64,000 bases of DNA from Pseudogulbenkiania sp. MAI-1 (GCF_000527175.1 NZ_AZUR01000001.1:3745001-3809000), one strand, 5' to 3'; shown: positions 52,488 through 62,041, counted from the stretch's first letter. Numbers and translations are program-made. The notes: generated from the letters alone by a model not told the origin.

Positions 52488-54221
52488 ATGACTGAAGCAA
52501 CCCGCCTGTCCGCCCATCCCCTCGCCCCGGTCGACGCCGTCGCCGCCATCGACGAATACCTGAGCCGCGCCGACTGGCGCGTGCAAGCCAACGCCAACCA
52601 GGGCTATTCGCTGGGCGGGCTGATCCTGAACGTGGCCGGCAAGGTGACCGCCAACTACTGGCTCGCCAAGGTATTCAGCGCCGAGGCCGCCACGGCGCAC
52701 CGCGAGGGGGATTTCCACATCCACGATCTGGACATGCTGTCCGGCTACTGCGCCGGCTGGTCGCTGCGCACCTTGCTGCAGACCGGCTTCAACGGCGTGC
52801 CGGGCAAGGTGGAATCGCAGCCACCGCGCCACCTGTCGTCGGCCTGCGGCCAGATCGTCAACTTTCTGGGCACCTTGCAGAACGAGTGGGCCGGGGCGCA
52901 GGCGTTCAGCTCCTTCGACACCTACCTCGCTCCGTTCGTGAAAAAAGACGATCTCTCCTACGAGCAGGTCAAGCAGTGCATCCAGGAGCTGATCTACAAC
53001 CTCAACGTGCCGAGCCGCTGGGGCACGCAGACACCGTTCACCAACCTAACCTTCGACTGGGTATGCCCGGAGGACCTGGCCGCGCAGATCCCGGTGATCG
53101 GCGGCGAGGAAATGCCGTTCACTTACGGAGACTGCGCACGCGAGATGGCGCTGATCAACCGCGCCTACATCGAGGTGATGCTGGAGGGCGACGCCAAGGG
53201 CCGGGTGTTCACCTTCCCGATCCCGACCTACAACATCACCAAGGATTTCGACTGGTACGGCGAGAACACCGATCTGCTGTTCGCGATGACCGCCAAGTAC
53301 GGCCTGCCCTACTTCCAGAACTTCGTGAACTCTGACCTCGAGCCGCACATGGTGCGCAGCATGTGCTGCCGCCTACAGCTCGACCTGCGTGAGCTGCTGA
53401 AACGCGGCAACGGCCTGTTCGGCAGCGCCGAGCAGACCGGCTCGGTGGGCGTGGTGACGCTCAACTGCGCTCGCCTGGGCTACCGCTTCAAGAATGACCT
53501 GCCCGGCCTGTTGGCAGAAACCGACCGCCTGATGGAACTGGCACGCGACACCCTGGAGGCGAAGCGCCGCGTGGTGCAGGAACTGATCGACGCCGGGCTC
53601 TATCCCTACACCAAGCGCTTCCTGGGCTCGCTGCGCAACCACTTCAGCACCATCGGTGTGAACGGCATCAACGAGATGATCCGCAACTTCACCGCCGACC
53701 GCGAGGACATCACCAGCGTCTGGGGGCACGACTTCGCCAGCCGCTACCTCGATCACATCCGCGAGCAGATGCTGGCCTTCCAGGAGCAGACCGGCCACCT
53801 CTACAACCTGGAGGCGACGCCGGCCGAGGGCACCACCTACCGCTTCGCCAAGGAGGACAGGAAGCGCTTTGCCGACATCCTGCAGGCCGGCACGGCCGAG
53901 CAGCCCTACTACACCAATTCGAGCCAGCTGCCGGTGGGCTTCACCGACGACCCGTTCGAGGCGCTGACGCGGCAGGAGGCGTTGCAGCGCAAGTACACCG
54001 GCGGCACCGTGCTGCACCTCTACATGACCGAGGCGGTGTCGAGCCCGGAGGCCTGCCGCCAGTTGGTGAAGCGCGCGCTGGCGGGGTTCCGCCTGCCCTA
54101 CATCACCATCACGCCGACCTTCTCGATCTGCCCGACGCACGGCTACCTGTCCGGCCACCACGAGTTCTGCCCGCGCTGCGACGCGGAATTGTTGGCCGAG
54201 AAACGGCGCAGGCAGGGCTAA
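52488..54221 (+). CDS. nrdD: Anaerobic ribonucleoside-triphosphate reductase, catalytic body without glycyl-radical tail
   Basis: A 577-residue class III reductase body. HREGDFHIHDLDMLSGYCAG, RHLSSACGQIVNFLGTLQNE and GVVTLNCARLGYRF are core motifs with the substrate-site cysteines; the C-terminal zinc site is SICPTHGYLSGHHEFCPRCD. Two things are missing: the N-terminal ATP-cone regulatory domain, and the glycyl-radical motif that normally follows the zinc site. The latter is encoded on the next small gene (54328), after a stop codon, a 31-bp dispersed repeat and a fresh ribosome site. Makes deoxynucleotides without oxygen; controlled by the NrdR- and FNR-like sites upstream. Confidence 0.92.
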   Translation: MTEATRLSAHPLAPVDAVAAIDEYLSRADWRVQANANQGYSLGGLILNVAGKVTANYWLAKVFSAEAATAHREGDFHIHDLDMLSGYCAGWSLRTLLQTGFNGVPGKVESQPPRHLSSACGQIVNFLGTLQNEWAGAQAFSSFDTYLAPFVKKDDLSYEQVKQCIQELIYNLNVPSRWGTQTPFTNLTFDWVCPEDLAAQIPVIGGEEMPFTYGDCAREMALINRAYIEVMLEGDAKGRVFTFPIPTYNITKDFDWYGENTDLLFAMTAKYGLPYFQNFVNSDLEPHMVRSMCCRLQLDLRELLKRGNGLFGSAEQTGSVGVVTLNCARLGYRFKNDLPGLLAETDRLMELARDTLEAKRRVVQELIDAGLYPYTKRFLGSLRNHFSTIGVNGINEMIRNFTADREDITSVWGHDFASRYLDHIREQMLAFQEQTGHLYNLEATPAEGTTYRFAKEDRKRFADILQAGTAEQPYYTNSSQLPVGFTDDPFEALTRQEALQRKYTGGTVLHLYMTEAVSSPEACRQLVKRALAGFRLPYITITPTFSICPTHGYLSGHHEFCPRCDAELLAEKRRRQG

Positions 54222-54229
54222 GACTGGGC

Positions 54230-54260
54230 GATGGGTTGCGCTTCGCTCCAGCCATCCTAC
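54230..54260 (+). repeat. Dispersed 31-bp repeat at the nrdD split
   Basis: Begins GATGGGTTGCGCTTCG and ends CCATCCTAC; identical to 52285-52315 except for one base. It sits 8 bp after the nrdD stop, between the catalytic body and the glycyl-radical gene. Confidence 0.85.
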
Positions 54261-54327
54261 TTATCTACCGACTCAGGCTCCGGGGGTTCTCGCCCCCGAT
54301 CTTTTCACCCAGAAGAAAGGCAACACC

Positions 54328-54504
54328 ATGAGCAATCTGTCCGAACAACGCCACCTCGACATCGTACTGGACGACAGCGAGCGCACCCGCTGCGAGGTGT
54401 GGACCCGCGTGATGGGCTACCACCGTCCGGTGGCCGCGTTCAACATCGGCAAGCAGGGCGAGTTCAACGAGCGCCTGCACTTCGATGAGCGCCAAGCCGG
54501 TTGA
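54328..54504 (+). CDS. Stand-alone glycyl-radical domain of NrdD
   Basis: A 58-residue protein. After a short acidic N-terminus comes RCEVWTRVMGYHRPVAAFN, then IGKQGEFNER: the C-terminal segment of class III reductases, where the Gly of RVMGY carries the radical. AAAGG lies 7 nt before the ATG, so it is translated independently. Its 3' end overlaps nrdG by 20 bp. It probably inserts into the NrdD body as the PFL-like spare part YfiD does into damaged PFL, but here it would be the only source of the radical site. A lone gene for this domain is the most striking feature of the locus. Confidence 0.85.
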   Translation: MSNLSEQRHLDIVLDDSERTRCEVWTRVMGYHRPVAAFNIGKQGEFNERLHFDERQAG

Positions 54505-55177
54505 GGCGGCGCGCATCGGCGGGCTGGAGCCGTTCTCGGCCTGTGACTGGCCGGGCAAGCTGGTCGCCGTAGTGTTTCTCGCCGGCTGCCCGTGGCGCTG
54601 CGGCTACTGCCACAACCCGCAGCTGTGGCGGCGCAGTGACGGCCAGGCCGACTGGCCGGCGCTGCGCGACTGGCTGGAGAGCCGTCGCGGCCTGCTCGAC
54701 GGCGTGGTGTTCTCCGGCGGCGAACCGCTGACCGAGACCGCGCTGCCGGCGCTGCTGGCCGAGGTGCGCGAGCTCGGTTTCGCCACCGGTCTGCACAGCG
54801 GCGGGGCGTATCCCGCCCGGCTCGCCGCCGCCCTGCCCTTGCTCGACTGGGTGGGCTTCGACGTCAAGACGGCATGGGACCGTTACGACGCGCTCACCGG
54901 CGTGCCCGGCAGCGGCCACGCCGCGCGGCGCAGCCTTGACCTCTTGCTTACCAGCGGCGTGGCCTACGAGTGCCGCACCTCGATCCACCCGCACTGGCAC
55001 GACGAGGCCGAGCTGGCGCGGCTGGCTGACGACTTGGCGGCATGCGGCGTGCGCCACTACCGCTGGCAGGCGATCCGTCCGCCCGCGCCCCTACCGACGC
55101 CGTCGCCACCCGGCTGGCCGGGTAACCAGCATGACGTAGCGTTGAGGTTTGCGGATTTCACCTTCCGCCAGCATTGA
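54485..55177 (+). CDS. nrdG: NrdG, radical SAM activase of the anaerobic reductase
   Basis: A 230-residue radical SAM protein. GCPWRCGYCHNP holds the 4Fe-4S cluster (C-x3-C-x2-C), VVFSGGEPLTE binds SAM and HSGGAYP follows. It abstracts hydrogen to create the glycyl radical, here on the separate 58-residue protein. It starts inside the latter gene, so both are made together. The C-terminus (PPAPLPTPSPPGWPG) is Pro-rich and longer than in short NrdG proteins. Confidence 0.93.
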   Translation: MSAKPVEAARIGGLEPFSACDWPGKLVAVVFLAGCPWRCGYCHNPQLWRRSDGQADWPALRDWLESRRGLLDGVVFSGGEPLTETALPALLAEVRELGFATGLHSGGAYPARLAAALPLLDWVGFDVKTAWDRYDALTGVPGSGHAARRSLDLLLTSGVAYECRTSIHPHWHDEAELARLADDLAACGVRHYRWQAIRPPAPLPTPSPPGWPGNQHDVALRFADFTFRQH

Positions 55178-55284
55178 AAACGGGGAGAACACGGCAGCGC
55201 CGGCCCTTCCTTGACTGCGGTCAAAGCTCCAGCGCGCCGCCTCCCTACAATGGAAGCCTTTCCCCGCAGCCAGAATCCCCCACC

Positions 55285-56454
55285 ATGACGCACCCGTTTT
55301 CTCCCCTCGTGATCCGCGGCCGCACCCTCCTGCCCATCGTTCAGGGCGGCATGGGTGTCGGCGTCTCCGCCAAGCGCCTGGCCGGTGCCGTGGCCCGTGC
55401 CGGCGGCGTCGGCACCATCGCCAGCGTCGACCTGCGCCACCTGCATGCCGACCTGATGGAACAGAGCGAGCACGCCGCCGGCGCCGACGAACTCAACCGT
55501 CTCAACCTGATCGCGCTCGACCGCGAGGTGAAGGGCGCGCTGGCCAACGCCGAGGGCCAGGGCCTCGTCGCCGTCAACGTGATGAAGGCGGTCGACGCCC
55601 ACGCCGACTACGTACGCCAGGCCTGCGAATCGGGCGCGCACGCGGTGGTGATGGGCGCCGGCCTGCCGCTCGACCTGCCGGAGATGACCGCCGAGCACCC
55701 GGACGTCGCACTGATCCCGATCCTGTCCGAGGCGCGCGGCATCGGTATCGTGCTCAAGCGCTGGATGAAGAAAAACCGCCTGCCCGACGCCATCGTCATC
55801 GAACACCCCAAGCACGCCGGCGGCCACCTCGGCGCGGCACGTCTCGACGACATCGGGGACGCCAAGTTCGACTTCAAGCGCGTGCTGGACGAGACCTTCG
55901 AGTTGTTCAAGACACTGGGGCTGGAGCGCGAAAAGATTCCGCTGATCGTCGCCGGCGGTGTCAACAGCCACGAGAAGGTGCAGACCTACCTCAACGACTA
56001 CGGCGCCGCGGCGGTGCAGATCGGCACCGCCTTCGCCGTGACCGAGGAAGGCGATGCCCACCCCCACTTCAAGCAGACCCTGGCCGGTGCGCGCGCCGAG
56101 GACATCGTCGAGTTCGTCAGCGTGGCCGGACTGCCGGCGCGCGGCGTGCTGACGCCGTGGCTCAAGAGCTACCTCAAGCGGCTCGACAAGCTGCAGGCCA
56201 ACGCCAAGGCCGACCCGCGCCGCTGCACCCAGGCGCTCAACTGCCTGTCGGTATGCGGCCTGCGCGACGGGCTCGCCAAGGTCGGCCAGTTCTGCATCGA
56301 CCTCAAGCTCGCCGCCGCCTTCCGCGGCGAGGTGAGCAAGGGGCTGTTCTTCCGCGGTGCCGAGCCGCTGCCGTTCGGCGACGCCATCAAGAGCGTGCAG
56401 GAGACCATCCAGTACTTTCTGCACGGCGAGAAGCCGGCCGGGCTGAGAGCCTGA
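55285..56454 (+). CDS. Nitronate monooxygenase / PfaD-like FMN protein (COG2070)
   Basis: A 389-residue TIM-barrel flavoprotein. IVQGGMGVGVSAKRLAGAVA at the N-terminus, VIEHPKHAGGHLGAARLDDI (with the His of the active-site H-x-GGH region) and LIVAGGVNSHEKVQTYLNDY plus GAAAVQIGTAF for phosphate binding. Family members oxidise nitronates or act as enoyl reductases; the long form with a Cys-containing C-terminal part (RRCTQALNCLSVCGLRDGL) resembles the PfaD side. ATG 55285 is preferred over frames further upstream with poor composition. The dispersed repeat copy B begins 2 bp after its stop. Confidence 0.82.
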   Translation: MTHPFSPLVIRGRTLLPIVQGGMGVGVSAKRLAGAVARAGGVGTIASVDLRHLHADLMEQSEHAAGADELNRLNLIALDREVKGALANAEGQGLVAVNVMKAVDAHADYVRQACESGAHAVVMGAGLPLDLPEMTAEHPDVALIPILSEARGIGIVLKRWMKKNRLPDAIVIEHPKHAGGHLGAARLDDIGDAKFDFKRVLDETFELFKTLGLEREKIPLIVAGGVNSHEKVQTYLNDYGAAAVQIGTAFAVTEEGDAHPHFKQTLAGARAEDIVEFVSVAGLPARGVLTPWLKSYLKRLDKLQANAKADPRRCTQALNCLSVCGLRDGLAKVGQFCIDLKLAAAFRGEVSKGLFFRGAEPLPFGDAIKSVQETIQYFLHGEKPAGLRA

Positions 56455-56455
56455 G

Positions 56456-56583
56456 AATAAATCGGCTGCGCGTCCCTGATCGGGGCTCATGCGCTGCTCA
56501 GAATCCTCATGTACTTTGTGTACATTCTGGTTCCTGCGCTGCTCTTCACCCCGCTGAGGGCCGCTCGCGACGATTTCTTTCAC
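56456..56583 (-). repeat. Dispersed repeat, copy B
   Basis: The reverse complement of this stretch matches 21934-22122 except for the 64-bp insert there. Read along the upstream gene it begins AATAAATCGGCTGCGCG, then CCTGATCGGGGCTCATG (with a CCCTGATCGGGG mini-hairpin), and later TGTACTTTGTGTACA-like dyad sequence at 56510-56524. Like copy A it starts right after a stop codon. Confidence 0.85.
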
Positions 56584-56626
56584 AGGCTCTGACGCTGGTC
56601 TGAACGTCCGCGTCGCCTACGCTCAT

Positions 56627-56656
56627 AGCCCCGGCTGCCCCAAGCCGGGGCTTTTT
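56627..56656 (+). terminator. Strong Rho-independent terminator before the aldehyde dehydrogenase gene
   Basis: AGCCCCGGCT (56627-56636) and AGCCGGGGCT (56643-56652) form a perfect 10-bp stem followed by TTTTT. It ends the transcript coming through the repeat from the flavoprotein gene. Confidence 0.93.
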
Positions 56657-56694
56657 GTTACAGTGACGTTCAATACCGTGTTCCCTACCCTGCC

Positions 56695-58050
56695 ATGACA
56701 GCCTTTACCAGTTGCAACCCCGCCAACGGCGAGGTGGTGTTCACCCGTCCCGCCTGGCCCGAAGACAAACTCGCCGACGCCGTCGCCCGGCTCAAGGCCG
56801 CGCAACACCCCTGGGCGCGGCTGACCGTCGCCCAGCGCGCCGAGCGGCTGCTGAAACTGGCCGACGCCCTCACCGCCGAGCGCGTGGCGCTGGCCGACCT
56901 GGTGACGCTGGAAGTCGGCAAGCTCACCGCCGAGTGCCTGGCCGAGATCGACAAGTCGGCCCAGCTGATCCGCTACTACGCCGAGCTGGCGCCGGGGCTG
57001 CTGGCCGCCAAGACCATCCCCACCCAGGCCAGCCACAGCGGCGTGGCGTTCGAGCCCTTGGGCCTGGTGCTGGCGGTGATGCCGTGGAACTACCCGATCT
57101 GGCAGGTGCTGCGCTTCGCCGTGCCGGCGCTGATGGCCGGCAACGCCTGTCTGGTGAAGCCCGCGCCGTCGGTGCCGCAGAGCACGCAGAAGCTGCTCGA
57201 CATCGTCGCCGCCGCCAATCTGGCGGTGCTGGACGTGGCCTGGATCGAGCATGACCAGGTCGAGGAGGCGATCAAGGCCGCCGACGCGGTGGCTTTCACC
57301 GGCTCCACCACCACCGGCCGCGTCATCGCCAGCCTGGCCGGGCGCCACCTGAAGAAGACCGTGCTGGAGCTGGGCGGCAGCAACCCCTTCATCGTGCTGG
57401 CCGACGCCGACATCGAGACCGCCGCGCGCGAAGCCTGTCACTCGCGCTTCCGCGACGCCGGCCAGAGCTGCAACGCCGCCAAGCGCATGATCGTGGTGCC
57501 CGAGATCGCCGAAGCCTTCGTCGAGGCCTTCCTCGCCGAAGCCGCCCGCCTCATCCCTGGCGACCCGCGCCACCCGGCCACCACGCTGGCGCCGCTGACG
57601 CGCGCCGACCTGCGCGAGGCGCTGCACGCCCAGGTGCTGGACGCCAGCGCCAACGGCGCCACCCTGCTCAGCGGCGGCCAGATGCCGCACGGCGCCGGCT
57701 TCTACTACCCGGCCACCGTGCTCGACCACGTCAACCCGGCCTGCCGCGTCTACCACGAGGAAGTGTTCGGCCCGGTGGCCAGCATCCTGCGCGCACACGA
57801 CGAGACCGACGCCATCCGCCTCGCCAACGACACCCCGTTCGGCCTCGGCGCCTCGATCTACACCGCCGACACCGAGCGCGGCTGGGCGCTGGCGCGCGAC
57901 ATCGAGGCCGGCAGCGTCTACCTCAACCGCCACACCAGCTCCGACCTCCGGCTGCCGTTCGGCGGCGTCAAGGCCTCCGGCTACGGCCGCGAGCTGTCGG
58001 AGTTCGGGCTCTACGAATTCGTCAACGTCAAGACCTACTGGCAGAAGTGA
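56695..58050 (+). CDS. NAD(P)-dependent succinate-semialdehyde dehydrogenase-like ALDH
   Basis: A 451-residue aldehyde dehydrogenase. Catalytic Cys259 in RFRDAGQSCNAAKR and general-base Glu225 in KTVLELGGSNPFIVL; FTGSTTTGRVIAS binds the cofactor. Its compact length and MPWNYPIWQVLRFAVPALMA resemble the Sad/YneI and GabD1 group that oxidises succinate semialdehyde. Followed by a GST gene after 67 bp in the same direction. No GABA or putrescine genes adjoin, so the physiological aldehyde is open. Confidence 0.87.
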   Translation: MTAFTSCNPANGEVVFTRPAWPEDKLADAVARLKAAQHPWARLTVAQRAERLLKLADALTAERVALADLVTLEVGKLTAECLAEIDKSAQLIRYYAELAPGLLAAKTIPTQASHSGVAFEPLGLVLAVMPWNYPIWQVLRFAVPALMAGNACLVKPAPSVPQSTQKLLDIVAAANLAVLDVAWIEHDQVEEAIKAADAVAFTGSTTTGRVIASLAGRHLKKTVLELGGSNPFIVLADADIETAAREACHSRFRDAGQSCNAAKRMIVVPEIAEAFVEAFLAEAARLIPGDPRHPATTLAPLTRADLREALHAQVLDASANGATLLSGGQMPHGAGFYYPATVLDHVNPACRVYHEEVFGPVASILRAHDETDAIRLANDTPFGLGASIYTADTERGWALARDIEAGSVYLNRHTSSDLRLPFGGVKASGYGRELSEFGLYEFVNVKTYWQK

Positions 58051-58117
58051 CGCCGGCGGGCACGTCATCCACCCACGGCGCGGCGGGCCACCCCGCCGCC
58101 CTTTCGAACGGACCACG

Positions 58118-58741
58118 ATGAGCACCCTCACCCTTTACGGCAACCGCTTTTCCGGCCACAGCTACAAGGTCCGCCTGGCACTGATGCTGGGCGACATCTC
58201 GCACGAGTACCGCCACGTCGACCTCGCCGCGCCGCGCGCCGAGCGGCCGGACGACTTCCGCGCCGCCAGCCGCTGGGACGAAGTGCCGGCGCTGGTGGTG
58301 GACGGCGTGGCCATGGTGCAGTCCAACGCCATCCTGCAATGGCTGGCGGAAAGCGAAGGCGTACTGGCCGGCCGTCCCGGCGAGCGCCAGGGCATCCGCG
58401 AATGGCTGGGCTGGGAGGCCAACCGCATCGGCCTGTCGGTGCCCAACCTGCGCTTCTACCACCGCTTCGCCAGCGTTCCGGCCGAGGTGCTGGCCTGGCT
58501 GGAACTGCGCGCCTGCGACGACCTCGCGGTGCTGGACGCCCACCTCGCCCGCCAGCCCTTCCTGCTGGAGAGCGGCGCCACCATCGCCGACCTCAGCGCC
58601 AGCGCCTACCTGTGGTGGCTGGACGAGGCCGGGCTCCGCATCAAGGATTGGCCGCATGTCGCCGCCTGGCTCGAACGCCTCGCCGCCCTGCCCGGCTGGC
58701 GGCACCCGGACGAACTGATGGCGCCGGACATCCCCGACTGA
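58118..58741 (+). CDS. Glutathione S-transferase family protein
   Basis: A 207-residue GST: thioredoxin-like N-terminal domain (MSTLTLYGNRFSGHSYKVRL, with cis-Pro in DEVPALVVDG and the glutathione-binding VQSNAILQWL) and an all-helical C-terminal domain (ATIADLSASAYLWWL N-cap motif). The active residue in GNRFSGHSYKVR is likely Ser. It lies 8 bp before the FAD-dehydrogenase gene and is probably co-transcribed with it and the ALDH. Confidence 0.9.
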   Translation: MSTLTLYGNRFSGHSYKVRLALMLGDISHEYRHVDLAAPRAERPDDFRAASRWDEVPALVVDGVAMVQSNAILQWLAESEGVLAGRPGERQGIREWLGWEANRIGLSVPNLRFYHRFASVPAEVLAWLELRACDDLAVLDAHLARQPFLLESGATIADLSASAYLWWLDEAGLRIKDWPHVAAWLERLAALPGWRHPDELMAPDIPD

Positions 58742-58749
58742 GCCACCCC

Positions 58750-60132
58750 ATGAACGACTTCCTCGCCCGTCTGGCCAAGACGATCGGTGCCGCCAACCTG
58801 CTCACCGCCGAGGCCGACACCGCGCGCTACACCACCGACCAGCGCGGCCGCTATCACGGCCGGCCGCTGGCGGTGGCGCGCCCTGGCTCCACCGCCGAGG
58901 TGGCCGCCCTGGTGCGCCTCGCGCGGGAGCACCAGGTCGCCATCGTGCCGCAGGGCGGCAACACCTCCACCTGCGGCGGCGCCACGCCCGACACCTCCGG
59001 CCACCAGTTGCTGGTGGCGCTGGAGCGCCTCAACCGCGTGCGCGCCATCGACGCCGCCAACCACAGCCTCACCGTCGAAGCCGGCATGACGCTGGCGGCG
59101 GTGCAGCAGGCGGCGGCCGACGCCGACCGGCTGTTCCCGCTGTCGCTGGCCTCGGAGGGTAGCTGCCAGATCGGCGGCAATATTTCCACCAACGCCGGCG
59201 GGCTCGCGGTGCTGCGCTACGGCACCATGCGCGAGCTGACGCTGGGGCTGGAAGTGGTGCTGCCGGACGGGCAGATCCTCAACGCCCTGTCGGGGCTCAG
59301 GAAGGACACCAGCGGGCTGGACGTCAAGCAGCTGTTCATCGGCGCCGAAGGCCAGCTCGGCCTAATCACCGCCGCCACGCTCAAGCTGTTCGCGCGCCCC
59401 ACGGCGCACACCACCGCCTTGGTCGGCGTCCGGGACGCCGCCACGGCGATCGCCTGGCTCAACGCGCTGAAGGACGCCTTCGGCGACCGCCTCACCACCT
59501 TCGAGATCATGTCCGAGGTGTGCCAGCGGCTGCTCGCCAAGTACCACCCCGGCCAGTTGCCGTTCACGGCGCCGTGGGCCCTGCTGATCGAATTGTCCGA
59601 CAGCGGCGACTCGGCCGAGCTGAGCGAGCGACTGGTGGCCTGGCTCGCCGAGCAGGACATGGTGGACGGGGTGGTAGCGCAGAGCGAGGCCGAGCGGCAG
59701 AAACTGTGGCAACTGCGCGAGGCGATGTCGGAGACGCAGAAACGCGACGGCCCCAGCATCAAGCACGATATCGGCGTGCCGAGTTCGGCCATCCCGGCCT
59801 TCCTCGACGAAGCCGGAGCGGCGCTCGAAGCGGCCTTCCCCGGTGTGCGAGTGGTCGCCTTCGGTCACGCCGGCGACGGCAACCTGCACTACAACGTCAG
59901 CTACACTCGCCCCGGCAACGCCGAGCTGTTCGACGACGAGCCGCGCGTCAACGAGATCGTCTACGACTTGGTCTACCGCCACGCCGGCACCCTGGCCGCC
60001 GAACACGGCATCGGCCAGCTCAAGCCGCACTGGCTCGCGCGCTACAAGGACCCGGTGGCGCTGCAGCTGATGAAGACCATCAAGCAGGCGCTCGACCCCG
60101 ACGGCCTGATGAACCCCGGGCGCTGGCTGTAG
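58750..60132 (+). CDS. FAD-linked 2-hydroxyacid dehydrogenase (D2HGDH/GlcD type)
   Basis: A 460-residue VAO-fold flavoenzyme. The FAD-binding half carries IVPQGGNTSTCGGATPDTSG and GSCQIGGNISTNAGGLAVLR; the C-terminal half has FGHAGDGNLHYNVS (metal/substrate His residues) and AEHGIGQLKPHW. These motifs are shared by D-2-hydroxyglutarate and D-lactate dehydrogenases; the exact acid is not determined. The ATG at 58750 follows the GST stop by 8 bp. A GC hairpin without a U-run (CCCCGGC/GCCGGGG near 60143) follows. Confidence 0.88.
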   Translation: MNDFLARLAKTIGAANLLTAEADTARYTTDQRGRYHGRPLAVARPGSTAEVAALVRLAREHQVAIVPQGGNTSTCGGATPDTSGHQLLVALERLNRVRAIDAANHSLTVEAGMTLAAVQQAAADADRLFPLSLASEGSCQIGGNISTNAGGLAVLRYGTMRELTLGLEVVLPDGQILNALSGLRKDTSGLDVKQLFIGAEGQLGLITAATLKLFARPTAHTTALVGVRDAATAIAWLNALKDAFGDRLTTFEIMSEVCQRLLAKYHPGQLPFTAPWALLIELSDSGDSAELSERLVAWLAEQDMVDGVVAQSEAERQKLWQLREAMSETQKRDGPSIKHDIGVPSSAIPAFLDEAGAALEAAFPGVRVVAFGHAGDGNLHYNVSYTRPGNAELFDDEPRVNEIVYDLVYRHAGTLAAEHGIGQLKPHWLARYKDPVALQLMKTIKQALDPDGLMNPGRWL

Positions 60133-60190
60133 GGCAGACACCCCGGCGCCAGCCGGGGGCTACCGTTCAGGATCGAACGGCTCGCGGCCC

Positions 60191-60736
60191 CTACGCGCCT
60201 CGCCTCAGCACGATCTTGAACTCGGGCTCGTACGGCGGCACGTGGCATTCGACGATGTCGGACGGGGCCAGCTGCAGGTGTACCCCCACCACGTCGGCGT
60301 GCAGCGGCAGACACGTCACGTGGCGGTCGGCCAGCATGGCGGCATAGATTGCCGCCGGCTGCTTGCGCGCCAGGTACTCCACCGCGCGCAGCAGCGAATG
60401 GCCGGTGTAGAGCACGTCGTCCACCACCAGCAGCGCGTAGCCGGCCAAGTCCATGCTGGCGTGCGCGGCATTTTCGGTGAGCCGGGTTTCCGGGTGCAGC
60501 AGGGTCAGGTCGTCGGCGTAGCGCTTGATCGACAGATCGAGCCGCAACGGCGGCGGCAGTGCGTGATGTGCAAGCAGCGCGGCAGTCAGGCGCTCGGCCA
60601 GCGGCGCGCCGCGACGCAGAATCCCGATCACTGCCGTCCGCTCGTGCACGGCCAGCAGCGGCGCCACCCGCCGCGCCATGTCGGCGATCACCGCGTCCAG
60701 CTGCATGGTGTCGTAGAGACAGGGAGAAGGTTCCAT
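60191..60736 (-). CDS. pyrR: PyrR-type bifunctional regulator / uracil phosphoribosyltransferase
   Basis: A 181-residue type I PRTase. The PRPP loop is LLVVDDVLYTGHSLLRAVEY; IGILRRGAPLAERL and LDLSIKRYADDL fit PyrR. The usual PyrR loop (R-G-x-R-E-L-P) is altered to ADRHVTCLPLHAD, so RNA-binding attenuation may have been lost and only the transferase fold kept. No pyrimidine biosynthesis gene lies next to it in this window. Convergent with the FAD-dehydrogenase gene and divergent from ada by about 195 bp. Confidence 0.82.
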   Translation of the reverse strand: MEPSPCLYDTMQLDAVIADMARRVAPLLAVHERTAVIGILRRGAPLAERLTAALLAHHALPPPLRLDLSIKRYADDLTLLHPETRLTENAAHASMDLAGYALLVVDDVLYTGHSLLRAVEYLARKQPAAIYAAMLADRHVTCLPLHADVVGVHLQLAPSDIVECHVPPYEPEFKIVLRRGA

Positions 60737-60931
60737 ACGGGCCTTTCTTGCTATCGTTGCCCGAGCGTCCCGAGGCGAGCCGCCCTGTTGTTACCGGTAT
60801 AGCAAGCCCGGCGCTGCGGCAACCAATGCCGCGCGGCGCCGGTCGAATTCGACAGCAAGGTCCGGAGTGCGTCCCCCTGTGCCGGGCGCTAGATTCACGG
60901 TCATACTGTGAGTCGTTGAAAGGACCGCATC

Positions 60932-62037
<1,106 letters not shown>

Positions 62038-62041
<4 letters not shown>

